From: Gallionella sp.
GTDB lineage: Bacteria; Pseudomonadota; Gammaproteobacteria; Burkholderiales; Gallionellaceae
DNA length: 12,617 nt
Direction: 5' to 3'
NCBI GenBank assembly: GCA_017880945.1
Contig: JADGRM010000036.1
Span: forward strand, 1-12,617
Positions 1 through 6,572 of this stretch are shown piece after piece; position 1 is the first letter of the stretch, and each line of letters begins with the position of its first letter. A program made the translations under genes and the position numbers. The notes beneath the pieces were generated by a model, which was given only the letters and a program-made list of their open reading frames with translations, did not search any database and was not told where the DNA came from.

Positions 1-279
1 GGACTATTGGCATGGAGTGTAGTGAAGCTGATCAAGATTAGCGTGTACCTGTTGATGAGCGCGCTGGTGGCTCAGGCGATCCTGTCCTGGGTCAATCCTT
101 TCACTCCTCTGGCTCCCTTGCTTGCGGCAATCACCCAGCGCTTCCTGCGGCCGCTGCAACGCTTTTTGCCGTTGATCGGCAACGTGGATCTGTCATCGCT
201 GTTTCTTCTGGTGATCTGCCAGATCATTCTGTTAGTGCCATTGGCGATGCTTGAGAGCCTGGCGGTACGGTTGCTCTGA
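1..279 (+). CDS. yggT: YggT family membrane protein, C-terminal part (5' end outside window)
   Basis: The frame is open from the first base and ends at TGA 277-279, giving 92 visible residues. YggT proteins are normally about 180-190 residues with two similar membrane halves, so this is the second half and the start lies upstream; the TTG at position 7 is probably internal. Two hydrophobic segments are visible, one ending in the family motif AILSWVNP and one after NVDLSSL, near the C-terminus. The piece between them (RFLRPLQRFLPLIGNVDLS) matches the conserved P-x-R-x-x-P-x-x-G-x-x-DLS pattern. YggT is an inner-membrane protein with a poorly defined role, linked in the literature to osmotic/ion stress and envelope functions. 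It is followed 11 bases later by yggU, a common pairing in proteobacteria that suggests an operon. Confidence 0.9.
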   Translation, partial: GLLAWSVVKLIKISVYLLMSALVAQAILSWVNPFTPLAPLLAAITQRFLRPLQRFLPLIGNVDLSSLFLLVICQIILLVPLAMLESLAVRLL

Positions 280-290
280 AGTCATCCCTC

Positions 291-584
291 GTGCAAACGA
301 ACTGGTATCGCCGCAACGGGGAAGTCATCACGCTGACGTTGCACGTTCAACCGGGGGCGAAGCACAGCGAAATCGTTGGGATGCACGGTGAAGCGCTCAA
401 GATAAAATTGGCTGCCCCGCCCATCGAAGGACGCGCCAACGAAGCGCTGTTGAAATTCATCGCTGAATTGTTTGCCGTGCCGCTGCGCAAAGTCGAACTC
501 AAGCAAGGCGGGCAATCGCGTCACAAAGTGGTGGCGGTGATCGGCAGCAAAGTCGAGCCGGAAAGCCTGTTAGCAGAAAGATAG
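291..584 (+). CDS. yggU: DUF167 / YggU family protein
   Basis: A 97-residue protein of the usual YggU size (about 95-100). The family core is clear: VQPGAKHSEIVG near residues 19-30, then LKIKLAAPPIEGRANEALL near 36-54, then a GGQSRHK segment near 72-78. YggU is a small cytosolic alpha/beta protein of unknown biochemical function, commonly encoded beside yggT. The start is taken as GTG at 291 because no ATG is in frame upstream; a GAAG stretch about 10 bases upstream is only a weak ribosome-binding site. Translation may therefore be coupled to yggT, whose stop lies 11 bases upstream. The family call is firm; the exact start is less so. Confidence 0.88.
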   Translation: MQTNWYRRNGEVITLTLHVQPGAKHSEIVGMHGEALKIKLAAPPIEGRANEALLKFIAELFAVPLRKVELKQGGQSRHKVVAVIGSKVEPESLLAER

Positions 585-748
585 CAAAGTTTCTGAATTT
601 ACTGGTGAAGACGGCTATGAGTATGTGCCGCTTGGTGCCAGGAGCTAATGCCCAAGGTTGCTATTCAATTTGATACACGGCACGATGCGATCATCAGGAC
701 ACTATTCCTGCAGCCTGGTTCGGCAGTGAAAGAATGGGAAGGAATCAT
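585..748 (+). other. Intergenic stretch with two short open frames, possible gene remnants
   Basis: This 164-base gap between yggU and the HAD gene has no recognised gene. One frame without a start codon runs to TAA 646-648 and ends in a protein-like tail (EFTGEDGYEYVPLGARS). A second frame starts at ATG 648-650, overlapping that stop as TAATG, and reads 46 codons to TAA 786-788, running into the HAD gene in another frame. The tail and the TAATG junction look like degraded coding DNA, but neither peptide is recognised and no good ribosome-binding site is seen. It may be the scar of a lost gene pair or chance. The stretch looks lower in GC than yggT/yggU. Confidence 0.25.
737..743 (+). promoter_or_regulatory. 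Ribosome-binding site that decides the HAD gene start
   Basis: GGAAGGA lies five bases before ATG 749, ideal Shine-Dalgarno spacing. The alternative in-frame ATG at 734 would place this site inside the coding sequence and has nothing comparable upstream, so 749 is the likely start. Confidence 0.7.
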
Positions 749-1435
749 ATGGCTATTACACTTGCGTTTGATGTTTATGGCACTCTAATAGACACTTATG
801 GCGTCATAGCCGCGTTGGAAAAGCATGTCGGCAATCAAGCCCCTGAATTCTCTCGTACCTGGCGCGAGAAACAGCTTGAATATTCATTTCGTCGCGGCCT
901 GATGCAGAATTATGAAAACTTTGCCATATGCACCGGCAATGCCCTCGATTACACGAGTTCATACTTTAAAGTCCCGTTAAACCATAAAGACAAGGAAGAA
1001 CTGATGGGCGCATACAGAATATTGCCGGCATTCGATGACGTAGAAAAAGGGTTGGCTCGTGCCAAGAAATCCGGTTTCAGATTGTTCGCGTTCTCCAATG
1101 GCAGTGCCGATGCGGTGGAAGCATTGCTGAAGAATGCGGGAATCAGAGACTATTTTATTGGGGTGGTGAGTGTTGATGAAATGAAGTCTTACAAACCCAA
1201 CCCCGCCGTATACAGTCATTTTTTAAGAAGGGCCGGTACGTTGGGGGCGAATGCCTGGCTTGTCTCAAGCAACCCATTCGATGTGATTGGGGCTATCTCT
1301 TCCGGAATGCGCGCAGCGTGGCTTAAACGTTCGCCAGATGCATTATTCGATCCGTGGGGAATCGAGCCCACATTGACAGTAACTAGTCTCTTGAACTTGG
1401 CCGAACAGATTGACCAGGAATCGAGAAGAGACTGA
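749..1435 (+). CDS. Haloacid dehalogenase type II (HAD superfamily; L-2-haloacid dehalogenase-like)
   Basis: A 228-residue HAD hydrolase, close to the usual size of L-2-haloacid dehalogenases, which turn L-2-haloalkanoates into D-2-hydroxyacids through an aspartyl ester. Compared from memory with Pseudomonas L-DEX YL, catalytic residues line up at a constant offset of two: D8 nucleophile in FDVYGTLID, T12, R39 in TWREKQLEY, F58, S116 in SNGS, K149 in YKP, Y155, and S173/N175/D178 in SSNPFDVIG. The L-DEX tryptophan next to the last aspartate is phenylalanine here (F177), which occurs in other members. ATG 749 is preferred over ATG 734, since a strong GGAAGGA (737-743) lies five bases before it and the family usually starts just before the FDxYGTL strand. 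It appears monocistronic with lower GC than its neighbours, possibly acquired. Natural substrate unknown; another phosphatase-like role is not excluded. Confidence 0.85.
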   Translation: MAITLAFDVYGTLIDTYGVIAALEKHVGNQAPEFSRTWREKQLEYSFRRGLMQNYENFAICTGNALDYTSSYFKVPLNHKDKEELMGAYRILPAFDDVEKGLARAKKSGFRLFAFSNGSADAVEALLKNAGIRDYFIGVVSVDEMKSYKPNPAVYSHFLRRAGTLGANAWLVSSNPFDVIGAISSGMRAAWLKRSPDALFDPWGIEPTLTVTSLLNLAEQIDQESRRD

Positions 1436-1550
1436 CAAGTGCGTGCATACGGACTGGAAGCCCTTCAAAGATGCGCGATTTATCAAAAAACACACTCGGC
1501 ATTTATCCAACTAAATGATGCACGGATAACCAAAATGCTTCATTAAAATA

Positions 1551-1576
1551 ATAACGCCGCATCAATGCGGCGTTAT
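1551..1576. terminator. Perfect 12-bp inverted repeat, candidate terminator
   Basis: ATAACGCCGCAT (1551-1562) is followed after two bases by its exact reverse complement (1565-1576), a GC-cored hairpin 116 bases after the HAD stop. On the plus strand the sequence after it is not T-rich. On the minus strand it is followed by TATTTTAATG, so by the U-tract criterion it would work better in the opposite direction, although no minus-strand gene ends here. It may act as a weak or bidirectional terminator for the HAD transcript, or be a stray palindrome. Confidence 0.45.
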
Positions 1577-1579
1577 GTG

Positions 1580-1598
1580 TCGGCATATGGGATGCCGA
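1580..1598. repeat. Second small hairpin (7-bp perfect stem)
   Basis: TCGGCAT (1580-1586), a five-base loop, then ATGCCGA (1592-1598). It lies only three bases after the 12-bp inverted repeat, so the two form a tandem hairpin pair. No T-run follows. It may support termination or protect RNA ends; function is not shown. Confidence 0.4.
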
Positions 1599-1778
1599 TT
1601 GGGTCAGTCATCGAATACTGACTTGGGTAGCAACTAAAGGTGATTAATCATTGAAGTGTCGATAGGCGTCTCCCATAAACGGTTAACCTTTCCAAACCCA
1701 TGCTCGAGAACCACGTTTATTTTATACACTTAATTTCTGGTAAATTCAACCCAAAAGAATTGAACCGGCCGCCTTATA

Positions 1779-1807
1779 CTGACATTTAATATTTGTAGAT
1801 TTAATTT
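1779..1807 (+). promoter_or_regulatory. Candidate sigma70-type promoter directly before the ABC ATPase start
   Basis: CTGACA (1779-1784) and TAATTT (1802-1807) are separated by 17 bases, giving fair -35 and -10 matches. The ATG at 1812 begins only four bases after the -10 box and has no Shine-Dalgarno sequence. If this promoter is real, the transcript would be leaderless or nearly so. The surroundings are AT-rich, so a chance match is quite possible. Confidence 0.3.
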
Positions 1808-1811
1808 CTAT

Positions 1812-2627
1812 ATGAACACAGCCGCGACCGATCGCTTTGCCATCTATACATCCGAACTCACACGCCAGTTCGGACAGTTGACTGCGGTGGACCACATTGA
1901 CTTGCGCGTTCCTTATGGGCAGATATTCGGCTTGCTCGGTGCAAACGGTGCTGGAAAGAGCACCGTGATCAAGATGCTCACAACTTTGCTGTCGCCGACA
2001 TCAGGGACAGCCGAAGTCGGCGGATTCGACATCATCAAATCCCCGGGAGAGGTCAGGCGGCGCATCGGCTACGTGTCGCAACTCGTGTCAGCCGACGGTG
2101 CCCTGACCGGCTACGAAAATCTGCGCCTGTCGGCCAAACTCTATGGCCTGACCAAAGCAGAGAGGGACGAACGCATCGCCGATGCGCTGGACTTCATGGG
2201 CCTTGCCGATTCGGCGCACAAACTGGTGAAAACTTTTTCCGGCGGCATGATCCGCAGGCTAGAGCTTGCCCAGGCCATGTTGCATCGTCCAGCGATCCTG
2301 TTTCTGGACGAGCCAACATTAGGTCTCGATCCGGTTGCGCGCCGTGTGGTGTGGGATCGGCTGCTGGATCTCAGGCATGACTATGGCATGACGGTACTGA
2401 TCACCACGCACGACATGGAAGAAGCCGAGACACTTTCCGACCAGCTGGCGATCCTGCATGTGGGGAGGGTAAGCGTGGTCGGCAATCCTGCCGAGTTGCG
2501 CGCGGGACTTGGAGCGGACGCCACCATGGATGATGTGTTCGTGCATTACGCGGGCGGCCTGATACACGAAAGCGGGACTTTCAGCGAGGTCGCCCAGACT
2601 CGCCGGACTGCTCATCGCCTCGGCTGA
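1812..2627 (+). CDS. ABC-2 type exporter, ATP-binding subunit (DrrA/NodI-like)
   Basis: A 271-residue ATPase that would power export by the permease encoded downstream, acting at the cytoplasmic face of the inner membrane. All ABC motifs are present in order: Walker A GANGAGKST (43-51), Q-loop Q90, signature FSGGM (142-146), Walker B ILFLDEP (162-168), D-loop GLD (171-173) and switch H200. After the ATPase core, a short C-terminal region contains ATMDDVFVHYAGG, typical of the DrrA/NodI/YadG branch of ABC-2 exporters. There is no visible ribosome-binding site before ATG 1812, but the N-terminal length fits the family, so the start is kept. The substrate cannot be told from the sequence: drugs, lipids and polysaccharides are all known in this branch. 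The permease gene follows after a 152-base gap holding a palindrome. Confidence 0.93.
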   Translation: MNTAATDRFAIYTSELTRQFGQLTAVDHIDLRVPYGQIFGLLGANGAGKSTVIKMLTTLLSPTSGTAEVGGFDIIKSPGEVRRRIGYVSQLVSADGALTGYENLRLSAKLYGLTKAERDERIADALDFMGLADSAHKLVKTFSGGMIRRLELAQAMLHRPAILFLDEPTLGLDPVARRVVWDRLLDLRHDYGMTVLITTHDMEEAETLSDQLAILHVGRVSVVGNPAELRAGLGADATMDDVFVHYAGGLIHESGTFSEVAQTRRTAHRLG

Positions 2628-2692
2628 GTGGCTCTTTCCGATGTGCGTAAAATTTTTGCCGGATGTCCGAAAAACTTTTCGGCCGGGCACCC

Positions 2693-2746
2693 GTAGGAGC
2701 GGGCCATGCCCGCGAACATTTTTTCGCGGGCATGGCCCGCTCCTAC
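2693..2746. repeat. REP-like palindrome with perfect 24-bp arms
   Basis: GTAGGAGCGGGCCATG begins the left arm (2693-2716), and its exact reverse complement occupies 2723-2746 with a six-base loop (2717-2722). The outer end GTAGGAGCGG and the GCCCGCGAA part resemble the REP/BIME-type repeats of Pseudomonas and other proteobacteria that are mobilised by RAYT (TnpA-REP) transposases. It sits between the ATPase and permease genes of the ABC exporter, so it will be transcribed as a very stable hairpin. It could reduce permease expression or stabilise the upstream message. Only this one copy is in the window. Confidence 0.85.
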
Positions 2747-2779
2747 ACACATGCTGTTCTTGATGAATTGGAATAACAG

Positions 2780-3550
2780 ATGGAAAGATTCCTCCGCGAG
2801 AGTGCCGCGATTGTTGAAGTAGAACTGATCAAACTCGTCCGCGATCCGACCGAAATCGTCTCCCGCGCGGTGCAGCCGGTGCTGTGGCTGGTGGTGTTCG
2901 GACAGGTTCTCGCCCAGGTTCGCGGCATCCATACCGGGCAGTTGAGCTATCTTGCGTTCATCACGCCCGGAATCCTTGCACAGAGCGTCCTGTTCAGCGC
3001 GATCTTCTATGGCATCGCTGTCATCTGGGAGCGCGACCTTGGCGTGGTGCATAAACTGCTGGTGAGTCCCGCCCGGCGAATTTCGCTGGTTTTTGGCAAA
3101 GCGGTCGCCGCCGGATTCCGCGGCATCCTGCAGGCTGTGGTCATATACCTGATCGCGTTCGTGATGCATGTTTCACTCAGGCTCGATCCGCTGGCGATAT
3201 TCGCGGTGCTGGCCGGTGTGATGCTGGGATCGGGGATATTTGCCACTTTCTCGCTGATCATCGCGTGCATCGTAAAAACGCGCGAGCGTTTCATGGGCAT
3301 CGGGCAGCTCCTGACCATGCCGATGTTTTTCGCGAGCAACGCGATCTATCCGCTGGACATCATGCCAAGCTGGCTGCGTGTCATCGCGCAGATCAATCCG
3401 CTCACCTATCTGATCGACGCGTTGCGCGGACTGATGATCATGGGAGGGGAAAGCATTCACGGTTACGCTGTTGATTTCACGGTCATGGTCACGGTGTTTG
3501 CTTTCCTGCTTTTCGTCGCCGTGAGGTTGTACCCGACGTTGGCGGAATGA
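2780..3550 (+). CDS. ABC-2 type exporter, permease subunit
   Basis: A 256-residue integral membrane protein of the ABC-2 family (DrrB/NodJ/YadH-like), the partner of the ATPase encoded just upstream. The N-terminal segment ending near VRDPTEIVSR is a typical cytoplasmic lead-in. About six hydrophobic stretches follow, including PVLWLVVFGQVL, ILAQSVLFSAIFYGIAVIW, the region around VVIYLIAFVMHV, IFAVLAGVMLGSGIFATFSL, LLTMPMFFASNAIYPLDIMP and a last one near the C-terminus. WERDLGVVHKLLVSP and the SNAIYPLDIMPSWLRVIAQINPLTY region are family signatures. The start ATG 2780 has only a weak GGAA about nine bases upstream. Length is normal for the family and the gene looks intact. Exported substrate unknown. 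Confidence 0.92.
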   Translation: MERFLRESAAIVEVELIKLVRDPTEIVSRAVQPVLWLVVFGQVLAQVRGIHTGQLSYLAFITPGILAQSVLFSAIFYGIAVIWERDLGVVHKLLVSPARRISLVFGKAVAAGFRGILQAVVIYLIAFVMHVSLRLDPLAIFAVLAGVMLGSGIFATFSLIIACIVKTRERFMGIGQLLTMPMFFASNAIYPLDIMPSWLRVIAQINPLTYLIDALRGLMIMGGESIHGYAVDFTVMVTVFAFLLFVAVRLYPTLAE

Positions 3551-3857
3551 GTATGCGCCGAGATTTCGGCCTGTGTGTGATCTCTGCGAAAAAGCAGTGG
3601 TGAAATTGCTCTAAAATCGTTCCATGGTTCCAGGAACGGCAGCGAATGGCGTAATCGGGCAACCATCGGATGATCGCCAAGCAAGGAGAAATCATTTGCG
3701 GCTTCTGCTGAACTGAATAATGAGCAACTGGTTGCGTCATGGTATCCGCGATATCTGCACAAATTCACCCTGCCATTCATCAACCAATGCTGAAGACCAC
3801 GACGCCGACTGTACGATAGTGAATGTATTTAGAGCATTGCTTGGCAAGGCCGGTGCC
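3551..3857. other. 307-base convergent intergenic region, possible remnant reading frames
   Basis: This gap separates the plus-strand ABC permease from the minus-strand rng gene. Both genes end here, so it should hold terminators, but no stem followed by a T-run was found. A weak 5-bp hairpin (GCCGA/TCGGC, 3557-3570) lies just after the permease stop. On the plus strand, ATG 3624 opens a 30-codon frame. A start-less frame (3674-3793) reads 39 codons ending in a protein-like tail (SWYPRYLHKFTLPFINQC). Together they could be one decayed gene with a frameshift, but no family is recognised. Confidence 0.35.
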
Positions 3858-5312
3858 TTACATCAGGATGACATCGTACTGCTCCTGATTGTATATCGTT
3901 TCAACTTGCAGCGAGATCGGCTTGGCAATGAAGTCGGAAAGCTGAGCAAGAGCCTGGGATTCCTCGTCCAGGAACAAATCGATCACATTTTGCGAAGCGA
4001 GGATACGATATTCGCGCGCATTGAACTGGCGCGCCTCTCGGACGATCTCGCGCAAGATCTCATAGCAAACGGTCTGCGCGGTTTTCACTTCACCGCGCCC
4101 CTGACAAGTCGGGCATGACTCGCACAGCACATGCGCCAGGCTCTCGCGGGTACGCTTGCGGGTCATTTCCACCAAACCCAGTGCGGAAAAACCGTTCACA
4201 CTGATGCGCGTATGGTCGCGCGCCAGGGCTTTTTTGAACTCCTCCAGCACGGCATCGCGATGTTCCTGCGTATCCATGTCGATGAAATCGCAGATGATGA
4301 TGCCACCCAGATTGCGCAGACGCAGTTGCCGCGCGATGACCTGCGTGGCTTCCAGATTGGTCTTGAAAATGGTGTCGTCAAAATTGCGCAACCCGACAAA
4401 ACCGCCTGTATTCACGTCCACGGTAGTCATCGCTTCGGTCTGGTCGATGATCAGATAACCGCCCGATTTCAGGTCGACACGCTTGGACAAGGCCCGCTCG
4501 ATCTCCTCTTCCACACCATGCAAATCGAACAGCGGGCGCACGCCGGGATAGTGTTCGAGCCGTTCAGCCGCGATGGGATTGTAGGCTTGCGCGAACTCCA
4601 GCATTCTTTGATAAGTGCTGCGCGAATCCACCAGGATGTGCGTGGTGGCGTGGCCGACAAAATCACGCAGCACCCGCAGGCTGATGTCGAGTTCCTGATA
4701 CAGCAGTTGCGGCGCGCTGGCCGTCTTCGCGATGGCCTGCAGATTACTCCACAGCTTGTCCAAATAGGCGATATCGGCAGCAAAATCCAGTTCCGCCGAG
4801 GCCTCCGCCACGGTGCGGATGATATAGCCGCCCTTGTGCTCAGGCGGCAAAACGGCTTGCAGCCTGGCACGCAATGCATCACGCTGCTCCTCGCTCTCGA
4901 TGCGCTGTGAAACGCCGATATGTGTCTCTTGCGGCAGATACACCAGCAAACGTCCGGCGATGCTCAGTTGGGTGGAGAGCCGAGCACCCTTGGTGCCCAG
5001 CGGCTCCTTGATGACTTGCACCAACAGCTTCTGACCTTCGTACAAAACTTTTTCTATCGGTTTTGCAGTGTCGCCGTTGTGGCTGTTCTCCCAAATGTCC
5101 GCCACATGCAGGAAAGCCGAACGCTCCAGTCCGATGTCGATAAAAGCCGATTGCATGCCCGGCAGCACGCGCATGACCTTGCCGAGATATACGTTGCTGA
5201 CGATACCGCGATTGCTGCCGCGTTCGATGTGCAGGTCTTGCACTACGCCGAGTTGCATCACCGCGACGCGGGTCTCCTGGGGGGTGACGTTAATAAGGAT
5301 TTCTTCGCTCAT
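3858..5312 (-). CDS. rng: Ribonuclease G
   Basis: A 484-residue endoribonuclease of the RNase E/G family, close to the usual length of RNase G (about 489). RNase G cuts single-stranded AU-rich RNA, matures the 5' end of 16S rRNA and turns over some mRNAs in the cytoplasm. An S1-type RNA-binding region follows the first strands (about residues 35-125). The catalytic metal-binding aspartates are D299 in TTVDVNTGGF and D342 in CDFIDMD, equivalent to D303 and D346 of E. coli RNase E. The zinc-link CPTC (C400, C403) is present. There is no long RNase E scaffold tail. ATG 5312 begins the family start MSEEILINVTPQETRVA; a GGAAG stretch lies about 12 bases upstream. It is the last gene of the minus-strand run, 32 bases after maf, the common maf-rng order. 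Confidence 0.96.
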   Translation of the reverse strand: MSEEILINVTPQETRVAVMQLGVVQDLHIERGSNRGIVSNVYLGKVMRVLPGMQSAFIDIGLERSAFLHVADIWENSHNGDTAKPIEKVLYEGQKLLVQVIKEPLGTKGARLSTQLSIAGRLLVYLPQETHIGVSQRIESEEQRDALRARLQAVLPPEHKGGYIIRTVAEASAELDFAADIAYLDKLWSNLQAIAKTASAPQLLYQELDISLRVLRDFVGHATTHILVDSRSTYQRMLEFAQAYNPIAAERLEHYPGVRPLFDLHGVEEEIERALSKRVDLKSGGYLIIDQTEAMTTVDVNTGGFVGLRNFDDTIFKTNLEATQVIARQLRLRNLGGIIICDFIDMDTQEHRDAVLEEFKKALARDHTRISVNGFSALGLVEMTRKRTRESLAHVLCESCPTCQGRGEVKTAQTVCYEILREIVREARQFNAREYRILASQNVIDLFLDEESQALAQLSDFIAKPISLQVETIYNQEQYDVILM

Positions 5313-5344
5313 GATATTAGAGAACTTCCAGGCTCAACTGCATT

Positions 5345-5965
5345 TCACGGTGTGGGGTAATCGAAGCGCTGCAGCAACTGCACGGTCTCAAACAGCGGCA
5401 AGCCCATCACGCCGGAATAGCTGCCGGACAGATGTTCGATGAATGCCCCGGCCTGCCCTTGTATGGCATAACCACCGGCCTTGTCGGTATACTCGCGTGT
5501 ATGCAGATAGCGGCGGATACGCTCTTCGCTGAGCGTGGCGAAGCGCACCGTGGAGGTGGAAACTGAAACTTCGACATGTTCGCCCATCACGATCGCAACT
5601 GCGCTGAGCACCTGGTGTTCCCGTCCGGAAAGTTGGCGCAGCATCGCGGCGGCCTGCTCGGCAGTATCCGGTTTGCCGAAGATATGTCCATCCAGCGAAA
5701 TAGTGGTGTCTGCGGCCAGCACCGGAAACGACGGAAGATTGCGAAGCCTGAGCGCGGCATAACCCGCTTCGGCCTTGGCCTGCGAGACCCGTTGAACATA
5801 TTTCTCCGGCGACTCATCGGCATGGGACGTCTCATCCACGGCAATGTTGCGGCGCGGATCCGAGCGCAGCAACAGCATCTCGAAATTGACACCGATCTGT
5901 TTCAGCAATTCGCGACGCCGCGGACTCTGCGAGGCAAGGTAGATGCGTGGCTGGATGATGCGCAT
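5345..5965 (-). CDS. maf: Maf nucleotide pyrophosphatase (dTTP/UTP type, YhdE-like)
   Basis: A 206-residue cytosolic enzyme that hydrolyses non-canonical or excess nucleoside triphosphates to monophosphate and pyrophosphate. The N-terminal phosphate-binding motif LASQSPRRRELL (about residues 10-21) is intact. AADTTISLDGHIFGKP in the middle carries the catalytic aspartate, and LSGREHQVLSAVAI follows. The C-terminal part DKAGGYAIQGQAG...GSYSGVMGLPL resembles YhdE rather than the YceF (m7GTP) branch, which points to dTTP/UTP pyrophosphatase activity. Older names are septum formation inhibitor or Maf-like protein. An AGGA seven bases before ATG 5965 supports the start. It lies 32 bases downstream of rlmH and 32 bases upstream of rng, in the conserved order of this cluster. 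Confidence 0.95.
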   Translation of the reverse strand: MRIIQPRIYLASQSPRRRELLKQIGVNFEMLLLRSDPRRNIAVDETSHADESPEKYVQRVSQAKAEAGYAALRLRNLPSFPVLAADTTISLDGHIFGKPDTAEQAAAMLRQLSGREHQVLSAVAIVMGEHVEVSVSTSTVRFATLSEERIRRYLHTREYTDKAGGYAIQGQAGAFIEHLSGSYSGVMGLPLFETVQLLQRFDYPTP

Positions 5966-5997
5966 ATTATTTCCTGTCTTGGTTGAACCCGAAGGGG

Positions 5998-6468
5998 CTA
6001 TTCACGGTGATAGGGGTGATTGTGCATCATGCTGTGCGCCCGGTACAACTGTTCGGCAAGCAGTACCCGGACAAAAGCGTGCGGCAGGGTGAGCGCAGAC
6101 AAGGCCAGCAGCTGTTGCGCAGCCTGTTTGACCGATTCATGCAAGCCATCAGCGCCGCCGATGATGAACGCCACGTCATATCCTTCACGCATCCAGTCCT
6201 GCATCTGGGCGGCAAGCAGTTTGGTGGTTGGCTGGGTGCCGCGCTCATCCAGTGCGATGCGTCGGCAGTTTTGCGGCAGCGCGGCAAGGATGCGCAGCGC
6301 TTCGGCTTCCATGATCTGTGTCGTGGTCTTGCCGGTGGTGCGCGGTTCGGGTTTGATTTCCAGCAGTGATATCTGCGCCTCGCGCGGCATGCGCTTGGTA
6401 TATTCGTTGAAACCCGCCGTGATCCAGTCCGGCATCTTGTGTCCCACGGAGACGATGATTAACTTCAT
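5998..6468 (-). CDS. rlmH: 23S rRNA (pseudouridine1915-N3)-methyltransferase RlmH
   Basis: A 156-residue SPOUT-class methyltransferase of normal length. RlmH methylates pseudouridine 1915 in helix 69 of 23S rRNA on assembled 70S ribosomes, using S-adenosylmethionine. The family start MKLIIVSVGHKMPDWI is present, followed by the LDERG segment (about residues 73-77) and the cofactor-knot motifs FIIGGADGL (about 101-109) and LLAEQLYRAHSMMHNHPYHRE at the C-terminus. The ribosome-binding site is weak. The leader contains the 57-base palindrome listed separately, ending about 15 bases before the start codon, so expression could depend on that RNA hairpin. It follows rsfS, a very conserved pairing in bacteria. 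Confidence 0.97.
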   Translation of the reverse strand: MKLIIVSVGHKMPDWITAGFNEYTKRMPREAQISLLEIKPEPRTTGKTTTQIMEAEALRILAALPQNCRRIALDERGTQPTTKLLAAQMQDWMREGYDVAFIIGGADGLHESVKQAAQQLLALSALTLPHAFVRVLLAEQLYRAHSMMHNHPYHRE

Positions 6469-6482
6469 TTTAAAAACATCTC

Positions 6483-6539
6483 AACCACGGAATACACGGA
6501 ATAAAAACAAACCTCACATTTTCCGTGTGTTCCGCGGTT
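6483..6539. repeat. Imperfect palindrome between rsfS and rlmH
   Basis: A 19-base arm (AACCACGGAATACACGGAA, 6483-6501) and a second arm (6521-6539) pair at 17 of 19 positions by Watson-Crick rules, with one G-T wobble and one mismatch, around a 19-base loop. The CACGGAA-type direct units inside each arm resemble short intergenic repeats found in many bacterial genomes. It fills most of the 104-base gap between two otherwise tightly packed genes, in the leader of rlmH. No T-run follows on the minus strand that would make it a standard terminator. A smaller CCGTT/AACGG hairpin lies on the rsfS side, around 6555-6569. Confidence 0.7.
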
Positions 6540-6572
6540 ACGAATTGAGATTTTCCGTTCATGAAACGGGAA

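Larger units (their letters stand above)
1436..1811. other. 376-base intergenic region: two hairpins, then an AT-rich promoter-like stretch
   Basis: No credible gene is visible between the HAD gene and the ABC ATPase gene. The first part holds only very short frames. Two perfect hairpins occupy 1551-1598 and are listed separately. From about 1715 to 1811 the sequence becomes clearly AT-rich, as expected for a promoter region of the ABC operon. No tRNA-like fold, tandem repeat or insertion-sequence end was seen. Confidence 0.6.

Noticed and set aside
734..748. Upstream ATG for the HAD gene
   Set aside because: The Shine-Dalgarno sequence lies between this ATG and the one at 749, and family members begin close to the FDxYGTL motif.
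2612..3169. 185-codon minus-strand frame across the ABC intergenic palindrome
   Set aside because: It runs through the palindrome and opposite the permease; composition is typical of antisense reading and no ribosome-binding site is seen.
3846..3859. AAGGC/GCCTT hairpin at the rng stop as a terminator
   Set aside because: The stem is only 5 bp and no T-run follows on the minus strand.
4131..4910. 259-codon plus-strand frame opposite rng
   Set aside because: Shadow of the conserved RNase G reading frame with no motif of its own.
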